This document shows, piece by piece, positions 60,314 through 64,000 of a DNA stretch of 64,000 bases. This DNA comes from Longispora albida DSM 44784 (GTDB lineage: Bacteria > Actinomycetota > Actinomycetes > Mycobacteriales > Micromonosporaceae). Both the position numbers and the translations under genes were made by a program. The DNA lies in contig NZ_KB903833.1 in NCBI RefSeq assembly GCF_000379825.1, positions 125,022 to 189,021 on the forward strand, read 5' to 3'. The notes beneath the pieces were generated by a model. It made no database searches. It was not told where the DNA came from and worked only from the letters and a program-made list of their open reading frames with translations. The first letter of the stretch is position 1; every line of letters begins with the position of its first letter.

Positions 60314-62919
60314 GCTGCGTTCTCTCCTTCACATCCGACGTGGGTGACGGCTCCCCGGTCGGCGAGCCACGGGTCGAGAAGGTCGCCGCAGCCGAGGCAC
60401 ACGGCGCGCTGGGGCGGCTGGGGTGACTTCGCCCTGGCGGGCTGGGCGAGGTCAGGTGTTTTCTGTTCGCCCTGGGGGCTCGCCGACCTCGCCCACCCCC
60501 CGTAGGGGAGGGGGGTGGTGGGCGAAGTCGCGGACGACCTCGCCCCGTCGATGGATGGGCGAAGTGGGGCGAGGTCAGGCGAGGTCGCCCCGAGAGCAGC
60601 CGCAAGAGGGGTTAGGGCTCGATCGCTGCCGATGTCGTCGGCCTCGCGGTAGGGCCGGGCCGAGGTGAAGATCCGCGCCCCGCGTGGTCCGGCGGCCTCC
60701 GTGAGGTAACCCTCGGTGACCAACTGCCGGACCGCTTTGCGCTTGGCTTCGCGGTTGCCGGGGACGCCGGACTCGATGGCGTTCATGGACCCGGGCGCGA
60801 ACTCGACGTACCTGGAGACCTTGTCCATGAGCGCGGTCGGGCGGAACTCGGCCCGCTCCCCCGAGGTCCCCGGGGCGGCGTTCTGCGGCGGCCCCACGGT
60901 GACGGCGATGCGGCCCGGGGTGCGGGAGTCGACGACCACCCGGGCCGCTTCCTGGCTGCGGTCGGTCTTGCGCCACGGGCCGCAGTGCGGGCGGACCGCG
61001 CCGGGCCGGTCCTTGGCGACACGCAGGGACACAGCGCCGAGCAGGCCACGGCCGAGTACCTCGACGACCTCGACCATGTAGGCCGCCCCATCGAGGGCTG
61101 CCATCTTCGCCTGCCCGCCGATAGCGAACCGGCCCCTGCTCTCGCTGTCCTTGCTGACGTGGTCGATGAGGACGACGGCGGCACCGGTGCGGCGGGCGAT
61201 CTGGCGCGGTACCTCGCGCATGAACGCGCTGACGTCGTCGTTGTCGGTGGAGCTGGCCCCGTGCAGCCCGAGGGCGTCCGTGACACCGTCCACAATGGCC
61301 AGGTCGCACGGTTCCATGAGCAACCGAACCCAAGCCTCGTGTTCGAGGACGTTGGCCCGGGGCGAGGACTCGGGCCGGACGTAGCGGAAGTTGTGGCGGA
61401 TGTCCTCGACGCCGGCCCCGAGTTCGAGCAGCCTGGCGACTACCGCGGCGGCGTCGGACTCGAAATCGAGGTACAGCACGGGCAGCCCCAGCGTCAGCAG
61501 CCGGGCGCATTCTGCTTGCGCCACAAGGCTTTTCCCCGACTCGGACTCACCGTGAAACGAGTGCACCCGGCCCGGGTACAGCAGCGCAGGCCCGTCGACC
61601 CGGGGGAACAGCGAGGCGGCCTCGGGCACGAACGTGCCGTCGAGGTGCGCGGTCAGGTCGACCGGCGCCCAGGTACGAACCGGCTCCGGCTCGTCCTCGA
61701 CCTGGCCGTCGCTGGGGGCTGCGGGGGCGACAAGAGCCAGCTTCGGCGGCGTGGCCGAAGCGGGCGGGGTGAGGACCCCGAGCGGCGCCGGGGCGGTGCG
61801 GTTGCTGGTTACGGCGTTCAGAACGGCGGCGGGCAGCGCGCGGGCTGCGGTGCTGGCGGTGATGCTGCCTGCGGCTGCGGCGGCGATGTCGCGGGCCGCC
61901 GCTTTCTCGTCTCCGCCGTGGTGCAGGTGCGCGAAGACGCGGCCCATCGTGAGTTTCTGCCCCGGGCCGCTGGGCAGCCCGGCGGCGTCGCTGTGCACGA
62001 CGAGCGTCGGGGTTCCGCCGTGCCCCGCTCGGGCGGAGTACGCAGAGGACGGGTCGCCGGGACGCCGCCACAGTTCCGCGCCGTCCCGCTCCCGGCCCAC
62101 CAGGGTCCATCCGGATGGGGCGAGGATGTCGGCCCAGGTGCAGCCGGCAGCGAGGGCGTCGAACGGGGTGCCGTCACCAGCGGGACCGGCAGCACGCGGT
62201 TCCGGGGCCGGAAGGCTCGGAGCCAGCGGCGCGGGTGCGGGCTGGGCGGCCTGAGCAGCTTCCAGGGCGGCGTACAGCTCGGGCAGGGTGAACGACACCC
62301 CATCGGCCCGCAGCAGCCTGCACGGACGCTGGAGGCCCTCTTTGCGGTTGACGGTGCCGGGGATGCGCAGCACCCGCGCCAGGTCCCCTACGCCGGTGCC
62401 GTAGTGCCAGCCGAGCCGCTCGGCTGCCGCACCGATGGCCTGCTGCCAGCCTGCTGATAGGGCGGCGACCTGTTCGAGGTCCCCGTCAATGACGTGCGGC
62501 ACGTCGAGCAGCCACAGTGGGTAGACGCCACCGCCGGAGTGGATCCACATCGATGGCTCGGGCAAGCCGGCGGCGGCGGCGATCTGGGCGGCGGCCTCGG
62601 GGTCCGGGGGCAGCGGGATGGGGGTGGTGGCGTGCCCGGGACCGTTGATGTCGATGTCGGCCCACAGGCCCGGGAACGCGAGCGACAGCTCGGCGCCGCC
62701 CCGGCCGGAGCGGGGACGTTCGGTCAGGGTGGTCATTCGGGCGTAGATGCCCTGGCAGCCCTCGGCGTCGAGCTGGGCGACGTAGTCGACGGCCTGGTCG
62801 AGCTGATCGGGCGCGTACACCTTGCCCTGCCAATTGTCAGTGGCAACGATGTTGAGCAGGCCGGGCGTCTCGCTGTACATCAGGTCGAACCAGTTGGCGA
62901 CGACTGCGCGATCGAACAC
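60310..62919 (-). CDS. Bifunctional primase-helicase (AEP-type primase plus RecA-like ATPase)
   Basis: 869 residues from GTG 62919 with GGGGAGGGG upstream; frame to 63369 rejected. Residues ~1-240: primase-like domain with WADIDI (D88, D90) and RIPGTVNRK. Residues ~445-640: AAA_25/RecA-like ATPase, Walker A GESESGKSL (~457-465), Walker B DLAIVDG (~539-545). A winged-helix segment and a low-complexity Ser/Pro region follow, ending in a Cys/His zinc motif (CLGCGD...HVGC). Single-protein replication engine typical of small actinophages and integrative plasmids. Confidence 0.88.
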   Translation of the reverse strand: MFDRAVVANWFDLMYSETPGLLNIVATDNWQGKVYAPDQLDQAVDYVAQLDAEGCQGIYARMTTLTERPRSGRGGAELSLAFPGLWADIDINGPGHATTPIPLPPDPEAAAQIAAAAGLPEPSMWIHSGGGVYPLWLLDVPHVIDGDLEQVAALSAGWQQAIGAAAERLGWHYGTGVGDLARVLRIPGTVNRKEGLQRPCRLLRADGVSFTLPELYAALEAAQAAQPAPAPLAPSLPAPEPRAAGPAGDGTPFDALAAGCTWADILAPSGWTLVGRERDGAELWRRPGDPSSAYSARAGHGGTPTLVVHSDAAGLPSGPGQKLTMGRVFAHLHHGGDEKAAARDIAAAAAGSITASTAARALPAAVLNAVTSNRTAPAPLGVLTPPASATPPKLALVAPAAPSDGQVEDEPEPVRTWAPVDLTAHLDGTFVPEAASLFPRVDGPALLYPGRVHSFHGESESGKSLVAQAECARLLTLGLPVLYLDFESDAAAVVARLLELGAGVEDIRHNFRYVRPESSPRANVLEHEAWVRLLMEPCDLAIVDGVTDALGLHGASSTDNDDVSAFMREVPRQIARRTGAAVVLIDHVSKDSESRGRFAIGGQAKMAALDGAAYMVEVVEVLGRGLLGAVSLRVAKDRPGAVRPHCGPWRKTDRSQEAARVVVDSRTPGRIAVTVGPPQNAAPGTSGERAEFRPTALMDKVSRYVEFAPGSMNAIESGVPGNREAKRKAVRQLVTEGYLTEAAGPRGARIFTSARPYREADDIGSDRALTPLAAALGATSPDLAPLRPSIDGARSSATSPTTPLPYGGWARSASPQGEQKTPDLAQPARAKSPQPPQRAVCLGCGDLLDPWLADRGAVTHVGCEGENAA

Positions 62920-63023
62920 TGTGGCCCCTCCCCAGGGTTGTGCTGGTCTGTCTGTGCGGCGCTCGGCCAGATGGCACCGCCCACCGGCCCCCGTAGACCG
63001 ATGGACGACGCGAACGGGCCGGG

Positions 63024-63572
63024 CTACTGGGCGCGCTGCTGCGCTGCGAGCTGCTCGGCGAGGGCACGCGCCTCGGGTCCGAGCTGCGCGAGCAGGGCCT
63101 CGGGAATCCCGCCCGCCGCTGCGGCCGGAGCGGCAGCCGGAACGGGAACGGCGGGCGGCGGGCTGGCCGGGGCCGCGACGGTGCGGGCGAACGTCGGGTT
63201 TGACGCGATCCACGCCTCCGCGCGGGATACGGCTGCCGCATCGCCGGTGGCGTCCGCGAGGGCGTACCCGGGCTGCTTGCCGGGCTGCGGCGGCGTCATG
63301 ACGACCCGCCCGAGAACCAGATCGCCGAGCTGGCGCTTGAGGCTGCCGACCGTAGGCCCGTTGAACCACAAGACATCCCGGGCGATCACGCCAGGCAGGC
63401 CGGTGACCGGGTCAGGGCTGTCGAGGTCAGCAAAGTCGACCTTGATCGCGTCCTTCTCCCCGAAGGTCGTCGCGATCTTCTCGACATACTCCGTGGGCCT
63501 GACGATCAGCAGCCGGCCGACCAGATCACGCATCGGGGCTTTTTCGCCCCCCGCTGATGGTGCTGCGAACAT
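63024..63572 (-). CDS. Phage replication-associated protein, possible ssDNA-binding
   Basis: 182 residues from ATG 63572, placed by AGGAG seven bases upstream. Central beta-type domain RDLVGRLLIVRPTEYVEKIATTFGEKDAIKVDFADLDSP...LWFNGPTVGSLKRQLGDLVLGRVVMTPP...GYALADATGDAAAVSRAEAW, a pattern seen in actinophage replication operons and likely OB-like; C-terminal Pro/Ala-rich tail and helix. Assignment as ssDNA-binding is by context only. Confidence 0.68.
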   Translation of the reverse strand: MFAAPSAGGEKAPMRDLVGRLLIVRPTEYVEKIATTFGEKDAIKVDFADLDSPDPVTGLPGVIARDVLWFNGPTVGSLKRQLGDLVLGRVVMTPPQPGKQPGYALADATGDAAAVSRAEAWIASNPTFARTVAAPASPPPAVPVPAAAPAAAAGGIPEALLAQLGPEARALAEQLAAQQRAQ

Positions 63573-63619
63573 GTGCGAACTCCTTTGTGGGTAGGGATTT
63601 GCAGCCAACGCCGCGCAGA

Positions 63620-64000
63620 TCAGGCAGCCAGAGCGCCAGGGCAGCCGTGGGCGTCAGCGGGGCCGGAGCCGGGCCGCCACGCCGGGCACCACGTGCAGGT
63701 AGCCGCAGGCGCGTCGGGCAGCAGCGCCCACCGCTCGGGGTGCGCGTCGAGATCGAGCAGCCGGGCCAGTGCACCGAGGCCGGACAGGCGGGCGAGGGCG
63801 TCCTCGGCAACAGCCGGGTCGTACGGCTCGGACCACACGTGCAGCCCGCTCAGCCACCCCGACCTGGGGTAGCAGGCCAGGGCGACCCGCTCGACGGAGA
63901 TGCCCTCACGGGCCAGCCCGTAGCCATAGAGCTGCACCTGCACCCTGTACTGGTCGCCAGGGCCGTCGCGCTTGATGGCCTTGAGGCTGTCCGCGCCGAG
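63620..64000 (-). CDS. PD-(D/E)XK (Cas4/YqaJ-like) nuclease, N-terminus beyond window
   Basis: Open to the right edge; 126 residues seen. LGADSLKAIKRDGPGDQYRVQVQLYGYGLAREGISVERVALACYPRSGWL matches the region after the catalytic KT in phage PD-(D/E)XK exonucleases (QxxxY motif: QVQLYGYG), and CTWCPAW...GCPG may complete an Fe-S/zinc Cys cluster. Probably a recombination exonuclease. Confidence 0.75.
   Translation of the reverse strand, partial: LGADSLKAIKRDGPGDQYRVQVQLYGYGLAREGISVERVALACYPRSGWLSGLHVWSEPYDPAVAEDALARLSGLGALARLLDLDAHPERWALLPDAPAATCTWCPAWRPGSGPADAHGCPGALAA

Larger units (their letters stand above)
37248..64000 (-). mobile_element. Siphovirus-type prophage (left part), continuing beyond the window
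   Basis: A continuous leftward set of phage modules: lysis (37.3-38.7 kb), tail (38.9-46.8 kb), connectors and head (46.8-52.8 kb), packaging (52.8-55.0 kb), modification/nuclease (55.1-58.3 kb) and replication/recombination (58.4-64.0 kb). The HK97-type protease, capsid and portal plus a frameshifted tail chaperone pair place it among long-tailed dsDNA phages. Left boundary lies between 35987 and 37312; no integrase or attachment site is visible, so it could also be a region of a larger element. Confidence 0.85.

Overview
The window is high-GC DNA (mostly G/C third positions, many GTG and some TTG starts) from an actinomycete. The markers are MurT/GatD, DUF3040, the MraZ/RsmH start of the dcw cluster, a MoxR/DUF58/transglutaminase operon and the yraN-yifB-dprA-xerC run. 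The suborder cannot be fixed from sequence alone; a Micromonosporales-like background is only a guess. No rRNA, tRNA, CRISPR array or insertion sequence was recognised.

Positions 1-29965 are chromosomal. The left edge holds the start of the division/cell-wall cluster read leftward (mraZ then rsmH, with MraZ-type GTGGAG boxes). Next come an MFS exporter, murT-gatD (lipid II amidation), a promoter/palindrome-controlled Cys-rich small peptide, and leuS. leuS is preceded by a textbook leucine attenuator: a 12-residue leader peptide with three consecutive Leu codons, a hairpin and a U-tract terminator. Then come a Uma2 nuclease-like gene and an apparent amide-utilisation operon: an AmiC-like cytosolic sensor, an APC permease and an acetamidase, followed by GPP34, with a divergent MarR. 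After these come moxR-DUF58-transglutaminase, DUF3040, dinB, a phosphodiesterase, an odd in-frame LytM-methyltransferase reading frame, a PLP enzyme, and xerC, dprA, yifB and yraN.

Positions 29966-37247 are an accessory island. It starts with two DnaA boxes, followed by a three-gene graspetide (ATP-grasp RiPP) cluster: precursor, ATP-grasp ligase and PIMT-like methyltransferase. A coupled small ORF/metallophosphoesterase pair, small actinomycete proteins, a GntR/UTRA regulator with a paired operator, a GNAT enzyme and a DUF2637-like membrane protein follow. A 13-bp repeat array lies in a divergent promoter region next to a tiny HTH protein.

Positions 37248 to the right edge are a siphovirus-type prophage transcribed almost entirely leftward. 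From 3' to 5' of the late operon: terminator, holin-like pair, M15-type endolysin, minor tail proteins, tape measure, tail chaperones with a canonical -1 frameshift site, major tail protein, connectors, HK97 capsid, prohead protease, portal fused to a MuF-like domain, TerL and TerS. A PAPS-reductase-like protein, HNH, C5-cytosine methyltransferase, RusA, primase-helicase and the end of a PD-(D/E)XK nuclease lie further upstream. Two genes point the other way and look like morons: a lipoprotein inside the connector module and a trypsin-like protease. Integrase, immunity genes and the right attachment site are outside the window.
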